From NCBI RefSeq assembly GCF_921293095.1, contig NC_060248.1, forward strand, positions 17,316,744-17,380,743: a stretch of DNA of 64,000 bases, given 5' to 3'. This DNA is from Ischnura elegans. Its lineage: Eukaryota > Arthropoda > Insecta > Odonata > Coenagrionidae. Each line of letters starts with the position of its first letter. Within the stretch, counting starts at the first letter, position 1. Positions 13,801 to 26,232 of the stretch are shown here, in pieces. Position numbers and translations under genes: made by a program. The notes beneath the pieces were generated by a model, which was not told the DNA's origin, made no database searches, and worked only from the letters and a program-made list of their open reading frames with translations.

Positions 13801-14726
13801 GCAGCCTTGTCAACCCACTGCAGCAGGTTGTCAATTGAGTTCACTGCAATTTTCTTTTCTCACCTTCGCGTTGGCCCTTAGCATCTCGGTGTGGAATTGG
13901 TGTCCTCCTGATTGTTTAGCATCTCCTGCAATGATGAATCAAACATAGAGTTATCACTAGATTTAAGGAAAGCCCATAGTCCAAGCTGGATCCAATGGCT
14001 TGAAAAATACCTGTCAAACCATTAAAATGCGATTGGCTAACCAAATGGGGCAGATTTCAATTAGTCTTTTCTACTCTCTCATTTTCCCTTGCACAGGACC
14101 CTCTTATTTTGTTATTATTTGTATTTTCATCCTGAAAGACTTCTTGACTTGTTTATGATGGATTCGTCTGTGTATTGGGGTTCTCGAGAAGTTAAGAGAT
14201 GCAAGAGGTGGAAAACTTATCAGCATATTGCCTTGGATGTTCTAAGTCATGAAGCTTTTCTGTGATTTTCAATTGGAAAAGACTGAATCTTTGATAACTT
14301 CACCTTCTCTATGAAGATTTTTACGAATGATTTTTTCATGATAGACTCTGAAATTATTACCTTGGAAGATGATTTTTTTTCATGCACTGAAAAGCTTCTC
14401 TGCTGGTTGGAGAATGAAATTTCCTCTTGATTTTTTGGCTTAATTTTTACCTACTGTGTTTTATATTATATTATATGAGCAATAGCAAGTTAATTTATAT
14501 GTCTCAAAGCAGAACATTGGGGAAAAGGAAGGCATAATCAGAGGACAGAAATGAGACCCTAAGAAAGATAATCGATGTAAAAGCAATCATGAAAAATTAT
14601 GTGAGATAGTTGCTGCCCATAGTTATTAGGGATGCTAATAGTGTTTGTAGTGAATATTTATGTTCAAAGGAAAGGACAACCTGAAAGCCAATCCACGTAC
14701 GAAATATTACATATCTCTGAAGCCAG

Positions 14727-15046
14727 TTTACACATTCAGTGCGGAGCATGTCAATTGACGTGGTCCCGTCCAAGCCGAAATACGGAGCACGTTAATTGAC
14801 GTGCTCTGCCGGTTGGGCCAGGAGCCCTTTCTCCGCCTCCGTACATGACTAATATCCACTTCCGAGTCTTCCAATCATGTGTATGGCCTTCAGCAAGCTT
14901 CCCTCTTTCGAACCGTGTGCGCCGTTTGTAAAAAGTAGTATTTCAACGGAAGTTACGGTGCGGAAACCTCCGTCTATTTTCTTTCTTGTTTTAACGGCCG
15001 TTTTTGACGACTTTAATGAAACTCGGGCCTGCATTGAATGTGTTAA
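14727..15046. mobile_element. piggyBac-like MITE at a TTAA site
   Basis: The left end reads TTTA-CACATTCAGTGCGG and the right end, reverse-complemented, TTAA-CACATTCAATGCAGG. That gives inverted termini CACATTCARTGC next to a TTAA target (one copy mutated to TTTA). The TTAA duplication plus a C-A-C start is the usual signature of piggyBac-type elements. The element is about 312 bp between targets with no coding capacity. An internal GTCAATTGACGTG/GTTAATTGACGTG repeat occurs near the left end. Confidence 0.7.
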
Positions 15047-17563
15047 GGTTGGAAAGATGTGCCGTTTTGAGCTTGACTATTGTCAGGTGAATGCCATATT
15101 TCTTCTATCCAAAAGAGGTTCCCCCAGTCAACTGGAAAAGGTTTTAGAGATTTTAATACTGCTTACGTATTCATTTCTTTGGAAGTTATCACCATAGTCT
15201 ATAGTAATGTGAAATGAGACAGAACAGAACAATTTTTCAAGGCCAATTAGCAGTACACATTAGTGTTATATTATACTTACAAGTCTGCTGAAAAGTTTAA
15301 AAATTAAGTATTTGTTTAAAAGTCACTGAGAATTATACCTCTTGGATTATGTATATTTATGGTCCATAAATATATTTTTGAAGTTATCTCTAAGTTGTGA
15401 ACTGTTAGGTGGGCTCAACTTTCTTTCTTTCTCTGTCTGTATGAAACATCTCAATGCATAGGTATTTAAACAGGCTGATATTAAGGTGCATGACAACTTT
15501 TGGGAGAAACTGCAGTATGATAATTTTAATACCATGATCATTTTAATGACATTATGATTTTTGACAGGAAATACAGAAAAATTATATAAAAAAATTAATG
15601 AAACACATGAATGAATAAACCTGTAATGTATTGCTAACAACTTGAATATGTGGTTTTTGTATTGACTGTATGTGGTCCTTAATTTTGAATGCATAAATCC
15701 AGTTTTCACTCTGTCGGAGTACCAAAAAAATGCTTAAATCTTCTTGATTCCATCCCTGTCCACACCAGCATTGCATATTCCAACCTTCACCGTCCCACTC
15801 CTACCCTTTTTCAACCGTAAAGATTATTGATAAAGTTAACAATGGGCTGTTGGTGCTTTAATGCTTTTCATTAACATCATATCCTGGCATTGGTAGATTG
15901 TTCTAGTCATATTTCCAATAATTCACAATTTTTTTCTTCTTTGTGACCAGTAATTTTCATTGTCAAGGTCAATGCAGAAGCAGCCATGTGTACTTTTAAC
16001 AAAATGATTCCAGTTGGATTAAATCGAATGAAATGATTCAGCTACATGAATAGACTTAGGATGTTTCTGGCAAGTGCATATGGGTGGAAAAATTCCACAT
16101 AGCAAAATTATTTGCTTCGGCTTTGAATTTATCTCTTGGAATTTCCAGTTAAAAGTGCTAATTACCTACCTGAATCATTAAAAAAAAAATGCCTGATAGT
16201 AAACACTTTTACCATTTGATCCAACTCCAAACTGTGGTGAAATGAGTATAATTTTGTTGTCTTGTGGCATGATATATTTTCTAGCAGATTTTCTATCTAA
16301 TCTTCTGAAGTCGTGAAAAATGTAACGGGTGAAGGATCACTCTGCTTGTTCATAGCTTAATTGGTGTAAACTATGTAAAGGCAAAGGTAAAATTTTTGCG
16401 ATGAAACTTTGCGTCAAAGCGTTTGCAATGCCTTTAGAAGAAAATTGTGTAGAATAAGTGCTTACGTCAGTGTGAGCTGATGATTAATTTTTTATTGTTA
16501 AGTTATTAAAGCCTCATATGTTCAGCAATAGTTTGAGGGTTGAATTTGAGAGTATAAAGTACTTTTTGATGTATAAACTTTTCTCGGTATTCCGCGTGGG
16601 CAAGATTTTATAAGAGCGCCGACGTTTCGGGAACTGACTCGCTGCTCATTCTCACAGCTACTGAATGAAAATTTGAAGTGGCCGTTGAAGCTCAGCATTA
16701 GGAGGGGCAGGATTGGTCGAGTCCGGATTGTTGTCGTCGAGGACTGTGGACCAGCGTAATCCTAGCTCTGGCAATCATAATTCTTTTAAGAGTTCTATTC
16801 CAAGGGCTGCTGATCGAATATCTGGTGTTTAAGAAAAGTTTATTCATTCTGTTTGCCAGGAAAATGTAAAATCTTACATACTTTTTGATGATTAATTGTC
16901 AATAGAAAGTATTTGTTTCATGGGATTATTATCAGCTTTAAAGTTAAAAGTTGTGGGGCAGTCAAAGGACAAAGCAAAAGTGAAGCAACAGTAGAATATG
17001 TAATCATAAGGAGTGGTTGGGTTGATTTATTTTTTCTTAGATAGTTAAGTTCTGTGTTTTAAATGGGAAAGAGAACTAGGGTGGTTGGTGCAGAAGGTCA
17101 GCAATGTGCTGCCCCCTCCTATCAACCCACTCCACTGCGTCCTCCCCCCCTCACCAGGAAATGTGTGTAAATGTAAAATTTACTTGCTCATCGGTGAAAA
17201 ATGAAGTCTGTATGCTGTTCCTTCCAGCTACAGAATATATCAATCGTCCTAGCATTGAATCTTTGTGTTATGGACACCATCTTCTATTCAATGGAGTGGA
17301 TTATTGCGAGTTCAGTCAGCCATTCTCGTGGAATGCTATTTCACGGGTCTTAATCTGCTTGAGCAATGAGAAACAACTCTAGCATGAGATGAGAGGGCGG
17401 CTCTGTAAGGTGCACATCAAACTGTTTATATAGGGTGTGCATGCATCAAATTATATTTTGTACCAGATGATAAAAATCCTTGCAAATTCTTGCTGCCTGT
17501 GAACTCACCAGCACAAATTGAAGTGTGCAGCATGCCACCCCTTGTCCGGAGGGGAATGCATAA

Positions 17564-18706
17564 AGCCGATGTCCCACGGTCAAATTTGCATCAAAATTTG
17601 ATGCAACTGACGCGCACCCTGTCCCACGGTCAAAATTTCATCCAACTGGCTTTTGGTCCTATCGTTTGTACAAATCACCGATTTGTACAAATGGATGAAA
17701 CCAACCAATCACAGGGCCTTTGGCAAAAAAGCATCGCCAAGCGCTGACACACAGGCCACATAGGTTGAGTTTTTTCACTAATGCTGTATGGAATACTAAA
17801 AGGTTTAGTTTTGAATTTATAATGTCACCATACCGCGAAGTGAAATCACAAAACATTATTATATATACGTTCGTGATTGTCTATTTCATCGCCTGTTGTG
17901 GTCCTAAAAGTAAAAATGAGCAAAAATTGGTCTAGATAGGCGATGGAAACTCTCAACTAGGAAATCCGTAATAATGAGTTGATCTTGAATAAGAAGGATG
18001 CGATCTTTAGAATCGCAATACAAGGAGGGATGTTTTGGAAAGAATAAAAGATTTACTTAAGGTATCGAGGTTAGCTTTGTGGAGGGCATACAATGCGAGC
18101 GAGCAGCTGGAGAAATGACTAATATGGACTGACGATTAACCTGTGAAACACTACAGCTGCCCGTTTCTATCTCTATGATAATAGGATAAGGACCTTATGT
18201 TAGCAACTGCTAGATTAGGAGAGAAAAAAATGATTTAAATGCACGTTTGCAGCACTATTCATAACATCTTCTCAACCACAATGTCCATCATTTATTAATA
18301 AAATTTTCGTCGCGGGAATAAGCTGCCTCACGTTAGTATCCTGCCGTTTTATTCTGCCCTCAACCTTGCTGATAAGGGACATGAAAATATCATCACTTAT
18401 CGTCAATTATTATCGATAACATCGGGAACATCGAAGACCAACTCCTTCTCCAACGTGTTTAGCATGCTTATTCCAACGCTTTCATACCCCCTTTCCAGCC
18501 AAGGCCAAGTTCAGCATTCCTTCTGTTTTCTTTTTTTCGCCTCTTTAATGTTCAAGAGGCCTGTTCAGACAATTTCGCCTGCTAAAAAAGACAGCATCCT
18601 TCACCTCCACAAGCTTCCAAATTTGTTTACATAAATCTCGTCTTTCGTTTGTCCAAAAATTTTGATGCAAATATTTTTATGCAAATTTGACCGTGGGACA
18701 TCGGCT
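17564..18706. mobile_element. Harbinger-like MITE with TAA target duplication
   Basis: The inverted ends AGCCGATGTCCCACGGTCAA (left) and its complement (right) are flanked by TAA at 17561-17563 and 18707-18709. A 3 bp TAA duplication is typical of PIF/Harbinger. The terminal word GTCCCACGGTCAAA recurs at about 17620, so the left subterminal region is partly duplicated. It is 1.14 kb long with no transposase frame. A truncated relative lies at 48077-48135. Confidence 0.75.
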
Positions 18707-19094
18707 TAAGACTTGACACATGTACAACAGATGAGTAGAGAAAAATGACTTTGATTAAATTCAGAAATGATCATCTGTGCGTTATTTTCAAGTGTTTAGT
18801 GTGCTGTAGCTCATAAGCACCAGTTGCCACTGACAGAATAGAGATAAAATGGTTGAGTTGCAAGACATAGCCGTTTTCGTGGTCTGCTACCATCCATAAT
18901 ATTTTATTTCAGACTCTGTGGTTAATTTCGGGGCTCAGTGCCGTGCTGTCACTCTGCTCAGTCCTATGACATTGGAGTGCTCACTTGATCTGTTAGCGAA
19001 GGCAAGCACTAATTGTGACTGAACGCACCCATTGATTGAAATCCAGTGTTGGCTGTGTCTTCATGGCCTTCAAAAAAAGGCTTTAGGGAGTGAT

Positions 19095-19275
19095 TAACTT
19101 ATTTAAGTATACCGGGACTAGCCACGTTTATAACTTTTACGGAGTCACCCGCAATGCACAAATTGTGCGAAAAATCCACAGAGGAAAAATCATTCGCCTT
19201 GACCGGGATTCAAACCCGGATCCCTCGATTTCCGGCCGAGTGCTTTAGCCAGTTAAGCTATGGAGGCGTCATTCT
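19095..19275 (-). repeat. tRNA-derived SINE
   Basis: On the minus strand a tRNA-like head carries an A box TAGCTTAACTGG (19260-19249) and a B box GGTTTGAATCC (19216-19206) at normal tRNA spacing. A roughly 100 bp non-tRNA body extends to lower coordinates. Such internal promoters are read by RNA polymerase III. It lies antisense to the host gene inside its intron. No full cloverleaf with matched acceptor stem is evident, so I call it a SINE head rather than a functional tRNA gene. Confidence 0.75.
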
Positions 19276-22200
19276 CCCCTGTGGAAATTTGTGGACCATA
19301 CCGGACAAGGTGGTATGGACTGCTGAGCATATTATGCGACTACAGCAGTCCAGGTCGTGCGCATGGCACCACAGCCGAAGCTCGGCCGGAAACCGAGTGG
19401 TAAACTTGTCGATAATAATTTCGAAAAGTTGTTCTTGTCTTACGAAAAGTTTTCATTTCAGACTTGCTGAAAATTACTCAAAACTTGATAGCATCAAATG
19501 CATTCTCCCACCAAGCACTGCAATAACTAATGAAGGAGTTGAAAACAAGTTTCTTCTTATTCCTGTACTCAATTTCCTAGTGATTGGAAAGGATCAAGTG
19601 AACATTCCATCTCTGCCTATCCCAAAAAATCTGAGACAGCTTCAAAGTTCTTTGATTCTCATTAAAATCACTAGCATTTTTTTTATAGATCTTGTAGCAT
19701 CCACCAAGGTAGGGACAGATAACAGTTTTTCTCTCTTATGGACGACTCACGACTTTTCATGGTGCTTGGAAGGTATTCAGCATTTATTTGCATTGGTAGA
19801 CATTGTATTTGTCTAAACTTTTCTATTTTCCCATAAATTTTCTTGGGTATCAACCCTTCACCTCCTCAATCCACCTTTGCTCTAGGAAAAACAAAAATCT
19901 TTTGTCACTGTCTTTTTTTTCTTGGTATGGTACCTACCCCATTGCTCATAACTAGGCCTATTGCTGCACCTCTATCTCTGGTTGTCTTCAGCTGAGAGTG
20001 GAAAGTTATAAACTAAGCCTTTGGTGTATGTACTTCTAATTCTCACTTTGACCCCAATTATCCAATCAAAAAATGTTGTTTAACGTCGAGTGATGGTTTT
20101 ATGAAGCTTGTGTGCATTGGCTGTGTTAAAAGGGTCTATTGCTCAGTAATGTGAGGGACCATTGTAACTACCTAACTCTTTGATAATTTTGTGGGTTCCT
20201 TGTTGTGTTCATCTCTTTCCAGTGGGTCATTTTATTTTGCTCTAGCGACAGATGACTGAGGCTCTTGGCAGAGTGAGAGGGTGCTACCTCTCCTCCTAGT
20301 CCAGTTAACAAAAGTGACTGCTTTGCCTGCATCCCTATTCGAGAACATTCCAACAAACACATCACGTCTTTGGCGAAGGTCTCAAACAGGCTAGTGTGAA
20401 AGGGCATTGGGGAGAGATTTATGTTTTCAAGTGGGGTGACATTCTTTGGAGGCCATGTTAGAGCGTCTCTTTTAGTCCTTAATTGTTTGCATTGGCAACA
20501 TAGGTTCCTTTGAATTGGAATGAACCTTCAGCATTGATGAGCTTACATTGTATATATGTACCAACTTACACACTTGCTTTCGATCGCTAGCTGGATTCTT
20601 ATTTGAGATGAAGCCGAGTGAAGTAAACCAGCATGTGAGTGAATGTTCGAGTAACTATTTATTCTTCGCTAATATTCTGCATGCAAATAAATTTGTGGTG
20701 ACAATATATATGGTGAAGTATGGTTACATGTGATGGCGTGTCTACTTTTGGGGAAAAGTCAGGAAAATGTCAGGGAATTACTTTTGTCATGTATTAGTCA
20801 TGAAATCACATGTTAGCAGAATTTCTACTTTAGTGCATAACACTGTACTTCTCCTTAGCTGAGCTTTTTTTGTCGACATGTTTGATTTTCCATTTATTCC
20901 GTGCTTTCTTTGTTCACTTTGTATTCTGCATGTGCTCTTTGGTCTATGCATTTCTAAGATCCAGAGTGCTTCATTGTAGATGCTGGAACAACAATGTTCC
21001 TTTTGTTCTTGTTACCGTTTATTTTTAACTTGGAAGAATAAAGAGTGTGTTTTTATGTAGATGTTTTCCTTTGTGCGTTAAAGCTTGAGTTTTCTTTTAT
21101 GTGCTTTAAGTCTTATCAATTCATGTTATTTTGACATCTTTTTATCAGTCACTACTGTTAATTTCTTTTCCGTTATTGTTATTCTGTATGGATCATCAAA
21201 TCCCTAATTTTATTACGATTTCCGAAGGCAGGCATCATGCAAGAGTGGTGTACTTGGAACCTGCCATCTTAACGGTGGTGAAATTCACATGAATTTCCCT
21301 GGGAAAATTTACCTCTGGACTGGGTATCTAACTCTGGACCTTTGACTTTTCAAGCCACTTGGCAGACCAGGTTCATCGACTCTTGCGTTAGGTACTTGCG
21401 ATCCAAGATGACAATACAAGGGGATGGTAAATTGTCATGGGAATCAGGGAACCTAGATAGCATTGTGATGTGCTCAGTTCTCACACCTGGTAAATATTAT
21501 TCCATGGCATTTAATGCAAACCATGCATTTATTAATGATAATTATTTATTTTAGGTGTTTTTACTGTTACCTTCCTGTTTGTGTGTTTGTTTTTTGTGAG
21601 ATGTAGGATTCATTCAGTCCTTAAATGTGTGGATTTTATTTTTCTTCATATTTACAGGGAAATACTTGATGCACCATCTCTTTCTCTTGAGTCCTCCTGC
21701 TTTAGTAGAATGTGCAGTCTTATTAGGAATTTGTTGTTGCAAGTGCTTGGATTAAATAAGTAGAGAGATAATATGGAGTTCAGCCAACATGTCTCTTTGA
21801 TAATTAAATATGCTTATGTTCAGCAGAATGATCTTAATTACTAAGCATATATTTTTAGTATGCGGACAACCTGAATGTTTTCACACCTAAGACCACCCCT
21901 ATTTATCTACACATTAATGAAAAGGGGCTTTTTGGATCTCTAATGTGAGTCTTTGGTCACAGTATCCCTGTTTTCTATAGTTGAGTACCCTGAATGATAG
22001 AATATGAGGAAACTACTTGGAATGAATTTCATGAAAAATAACTGCATGTCTTTGCCTTGAAGACTCTGGGAAAGTTAGCATTTTGAATGTTACAAGTAAG
22101 TGAACACAGCTCAATTGATAGTGCCTATAGAGGATGTGAAGATTGAGTTAGGCTTTTAAGTGTGGGTAACTAGAAAGTAATGGTCGTTTTTTTTTTCAAA

Positions 22201-23055
22201 TTCTACTCCAACCATTCGAAATTCTCATCTTTGTAATGATAGTTGTTGATTTTTGCAAAATTATTTTCCTATGCCTAATCCCTGGTTACAAATTCATACC
22301 AATTGCAATTAGTAAAATTTATTGTTAGTGTGACAGTTCAACAGGAAAACATTTTGTTAACATTTTATCCACTGCTGATGTATGAAACATTTTTCAAAGG
22401 ATGTTGAATTTTCATTTACCTACCCTGAAGACTCGGCTCGTTTCTTTTTAGTTCTGTAAACCATACTAAGGGCTGAATGCCTTAGATTGATAAATATTTC
22501 CACCTTATTTTAATAGTAATATAAAATGAAAAAAGTCCAGTGTTTATCTTCCAGTTTTTGTATCTACATGAAGAATCTTTAAAAATAACTTCAGTTTCAT
22601 CCTTAAACAATAGCATTAAGGAAACATGGACAGAAATGATCAAACTTAAAAGAATGTGTCTGACTTCTTGTTTGGCTTTATTGGAAAAAAAGGCTTGAGA
22701 AACCAAATGAAAAAATACCTATTTATGGTTGCATCTTGGCTACCCTGCTATTGTACATGCAGGGTATTTTAGATGAGTCTGATGATGAAAATGAGGCAAA
22801 AATTTGTGGAATATGCTCAACATTTTAAATAAATGGAAGCAAAAACTTTGTTTTTGCTCAAAAATTTTATGTGGAATTTAAGTTAAAATTTAATTATGAT
22901 TTACAGTTAATTATACGTATATGGAATGAAAAAGTTTCACTTTCATTTATTCAAAATGTTCAAAAGATGTCTGCAGCCTTTATGTGACTGCCTGTGTGCC
23001 CTCGACTGTAAAAACCTTACGCATCTTTGATGACACCAGATTTTCCTACCCACAG

Positions 23056-23171
23056 GAGGCTACAGGCTGGAATATTCCCGTCAGAAGGGTGCCTTAGTGA
23101 GTGGAAGTGGGGCGGGCACTACGCCGAGCAGCGGAGGTGGAGGCGACAATGCTGGTGCGGTCGACGAGTGA
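23056..23171 (+). CDS. ZCCHC2/ZCCHC14-like protein, terminal coding exon
   Basis: Entered in phase 1 after the acceptor CCCACAG. It completes the Gly codon and encodes G-G-Y-R-L-E-Y-S-R-Q-K, then a Ser/Gly/Thr-rich tail, ending ...G-A-V-D-E at TGA 23169-23171. The (F/Y)-R-L-x-Y segment a few residues after the zinc knuckle matches the tail of vertebrate ZCCHC2/14, which is the main reason for accepting both the exon and the GC donor upstream. Local GC is again high. The other reading frame through this exon is open for longer but encodes nothing recognisable. Confidence 0.78.
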
Positions 23172-25380
23172 CCTCGAATAACCGTTGTTCCACGGCACCG
23201 CCACCCGGATTCTCGGGATAGGGCTAGTGGACGGCGGCATGGGTCCAGGAATCACGTAGCAAACAATTTTTCGTCCGGGAATGTGAACGTGGGCATTGGC
23301 AGTGCCTCTTCACGGGTCGTCCGGACATCATCAAGCCCATACGTGGCGATATGGCACGGGCCTCCGCTGGCGTGTGCTTGCCCCTCGCTAGCTCACCTGA
23401 CGCAGTGGCTTCCCAATAGCCATTGCACGGGACCCACATGACAGTGCATGCAATGCTGTCACTGTGGAGACAATTGACCTGACTTTTTAAGCAGGGGGAT
23501 CTTGAGGGTATGAAGTGGACAAGTTTTTTTTTTTTTTTTTAAAGTCATGGTTGCTCAACGAGGGCCTGTCTGCATCGTCATGTGCGTCAGGCTTTCTGAG
23601 TAGCATTTTGTGCCTGGCTAGCATAAGTTGTGTGCTAAGAATTACCAAATATTAAAATTAAAATGGAAAATGCAAATCAAGTCACTGAAGATTTCCTAAA
23701 AAGTATGTCTGTGAATGTTTGAGCTGTGTGGGATGACCGGAATGAATCCCACATCACTATCCTTCCATAGTGACAAGTCCAGTGAAGAGAGAAGGCCAAA
23801 AAATGGTACTTGATTCATTTTAAGTGCGACCTCTTTTTTTTTTTTTTAAGTCCGACATGTTTGTGTTATTGTTGAAGCTACATATTTGTTTTATTTATGG
23901 GTGATGACTGGACAGGCCCACTCCGTGGTCCAGTTGAAGAAGAAAAAAATGATATGGCACAACAATTTTCAAGCATTCGTGAAATGAGCCCTTTCCCCAC
24001 ACATGTTATAGCTGTGATTTATTTTTTGTTTAAGTTCTCAACTACCATCCTTCCGTCTCTCCTCCTTAGTGTCAGTCTGACGTGATTAGAGTGCATGCAG
24101 CTGAGTATATTTTATCAGCATCTTTATTCATTCTACTCTCTTAACCTGTTTGGCGAGGTTTATTCTTTGTGTGCCATTTTTTTCACAAATCCCACCCAAC
24201 ACTGCCAAGCCTGTGATGAGATTCTGATTGTGTCTAGTTTTATTCTAAATATTCTGTAACTTGCGCTGCGTGTTTGGTTTTGTGACCTAATGATCTGTAC
24301 TTGTAAGAAAATAGTTTGAATATGCCTGAGGTACTTAAGTCATGAAATTGACACGTTGTTTTGTTGAAGCTTGCTGGGCATGTGCAGCAAGATATGAAAT
24401 TAAGTTATTAATGAAGTATTCTCATGTGCATTTTTTAAGTGTTTCATTCAGAGCCATATTTGGGAAGGATCTGAGGATGTTTTTTAAAAGCAGTGTCATA
24501 TGCAGCTGAAGTGGACAAATTTTAGTAGTCAAATTACACTGTCATGTTTATCAACTCTGTGATCATTAGAATTTGGGCGTTTACTTTTAAGAAACTGAAG
24601 TACGAAATATTTTTTTTGGTCTCATGAGAGCTATTGTGCTGTTTGTCATGAAGTAAATCGATAGTGGAGCCTTTAGATAATTGGGAATTACAAATGACTG
24701 GGCTGTCATTGTAACATGTGGTTATTTATCTGTGAGGGCTAACTTTTGGCTTGCCTTTCAGAACCACATTGAGCTTGAATTTCAAATGCCTTTGTCTGCG
24801 CTCTGGGCTTTTTCTTTAGATCAATGGCAGAAAGAAACCTCTTCCTCGATCAGGGGATCATGGTGTTTTGGATATCAATTGAATCTGTGTAACGAATTCG
24901 ATGAATTTTGCTTTTGGATTGATTTTGAGTCCTCACGATAAATTGGGCAACTAATACAAACAGTACGTTATTTTTGAGTTTGTGTGTTTTGAAATAAGAC
25001 TTGGCATCTTAATTTTTATTCTTTTTAACCCTTTTTATGGTCGTGAAAACATTTTTGTGATTGACTCAATTTTACACCATAAAATGGACTTTTATCATAG
25101 CTCTGTAATAAATGTACATACGTAAAACAGAAATTTCTTGTATCAATAAAATGTATATACAGTTGATCTTTGAGAAAGTTAGTTATATTTATAAACTGGG
25201 CTGTCATGAGTGCTTTTAAAAATTTTAAGTCTATGTAACAAAAAAATAGGCAAAATAAAATTTGAAGATAAAAATCTTGAGCACCCACTCACAAAATTTG
25301 CTTTTTTGTATTATTATTTGAATTTTTTCTGCAGTGATGGGAATTGGTATTGATAGGCATACAGCTCTCTGTACTTTAAT
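23172..25380 (+). other. Probable 3' UTR and downstream spacer
   Basis: Non-coding sequence after the TGA of the zinc-knuckle gene. GC falls quickly past about 23.45 kb. Long T tracts lie at about 23524-23541 and 23831-23848. Two AATAAA hexamers, at 25107-25112 and 25145-25150, are possible polyadenylation signals, but nothing in the sequence proves which is used or whether the UTR extends that far. Confidence 0.45.
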
Positions 25381-25383
25381 TTA

Positions 25384-25405
25384 CAGCAGAAACCTGATAA
25401 GATGT
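25384..25405 (+). mobile_element. Possible pogo/Tigger-type terminal repeat
   Basis: TA followed by CAGCAGAAACCTGATAAGAT resembles the CAGTxGAACCTCGATAA-type ends of pogo-like elements that duplicate TA. No matching inverted end or transposase was found, so this is a relic at best. Confidence 0.3.
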
Positions 25406-25740
25406 TTTTCGAGGGTCTGAAGTTTCAAGACTTCTTACGAGGGAAAGCAGGTAAAATTTAATAGGATACTCACTGTTACATTAAATCTGTGGAAATAATT
25501 GCAAATTCATTTCATTTAAACAAAATCTATGCATTCAGTAAATGTTGAGAGAAAAAGAAAGAACCCAGGGTGGTTTGTTGGTAAACTTGTTCTTTAAACG
25601 CTCATAAAATTATTCCAGCCCTTTGAAACATTGAATAATATTTTCAGGTGCACCAGAAACACTAGATCAAAGCCTAAAATTCTAATAGATATTGCAATAT
25701 TAAATGTTTTCAACTAGATATTTTGACTATTTTCTGCTAG

Positions 25741-26127
25741 GGCAGATCAGAAAGTAACGCACAATAAATTTTTCCCCAATAAGTGTGATATGTAGTAAAA
25801 CCAAACAAATCACAAATTAACGTAATTCTCTGACCTACTTTTCTACTTGTTCACTAATTTTACCAACTCATTTCTCCCACTGTGGCACCAGTTTCAATAT
25901 GCCCTGTTTGTAGAAGTCCGTTTGATGGGAGTATAGCTGTCTGCAGACTGCTGATTTCACTTCCACATCTATTGCAAATTGTTGGCCAGCCAGGAATTTT
26001 TTCACGGGAGCAAAGAGTCAGAAAGTCAGATGGTGTCAGGTGAGGACGATATGGTGGATGCTAGAGCACTTACCACCCAAATTTGGGTGAGAGGTGCTTC
26101 AGCTTGTCCATATCCAAACTTGTCATT
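25741..26127 (-). pseudogene. mariner transposase C-terminal relic with terminal repeat
   Basis: Read on the minus strand, with frameshift and stops, the translation gives F-G-W-x-V-L-x-H-P-P-Y-x-P-x-L-T-P-S-D-F. This is the segment around the third catalytic Asp of mariner (DD34D) transposases. It continues with K-K-F-L-A-G and V-K-S-A-V, then a W-E-K end. After the stop, the 3' terminus GTGCGTTACTTTCTGATCTG (minus) looks like a mariner inverted repeat. At least two in-frame stops and one frame change show it is dead. The 5' part is missing, and a hAT-like element begins right beside it (26136). Confidence 0.75.
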
Positions 26128-26135
26128 ATTCGCTG

Positions 26136-26232
26136 CAGTGGTGTAAATATTGGGGGGTTTAGGGGATAGATCCCCCCTCAAAACCTCTGAGATATAAAGA
26201 AGTTATTTAAAACAGTTGTCTAGTGTCAAACT
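26136..26232. mobile_element. hAT-like MITE fragment (family B)
   Basis: It starts CAGTGGTGTAAATATT and continues with a G run, GGATAGATCCCCCC, then a CTCTGAGATATAAA...AACAGTTGTCTAGT block. The same order is seen in the complete family B element at 49537-49805. The copy is cut at 26233 by a TTAACCC terminus and its right end is not seen. Confidence 0.6.

Larger units (their letters stand above)
7847..23055 (+). other. 15.2 kb GC-AG intron of the zinc-knuckle gene
   Basis: The donor is GCAAGT at 7847-7852 after CCAG, which matches the strong consensus seen at GC-AG introns (AG|GCAAGT). The acceptor is TTTTCCTACCCACAG ending at 23055. Splicing here joins G + GA to give Gly and the tail R-P-G-G-Y-R-L-E-Y. 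The alternative GT donor four bases later (7851) shifts the frame and destroys that tail. Inside the intron I recognise a TTAA MITE (14.7-15.0 kb), a TAA-flanked MITE (17.6-18.7 kb), a tRNA-derived SINE (19.1-19.3 kb), and a short segment near 16.61-16.66 kb with the AACGTCGGCGC-type word (minus strand) often seen at retroelement ends. The remainder is AT-rich and shows no further gene. Confidence 0.75.

Noticed and set aside
19154-19816. 220-codon plus-strand open frame
   Set aside because: It starts inside the antisense SINE, uses SINE sequence for its first third, has no recognisable domain and lies within the host intron. Probably chance, though it is longer than expected.
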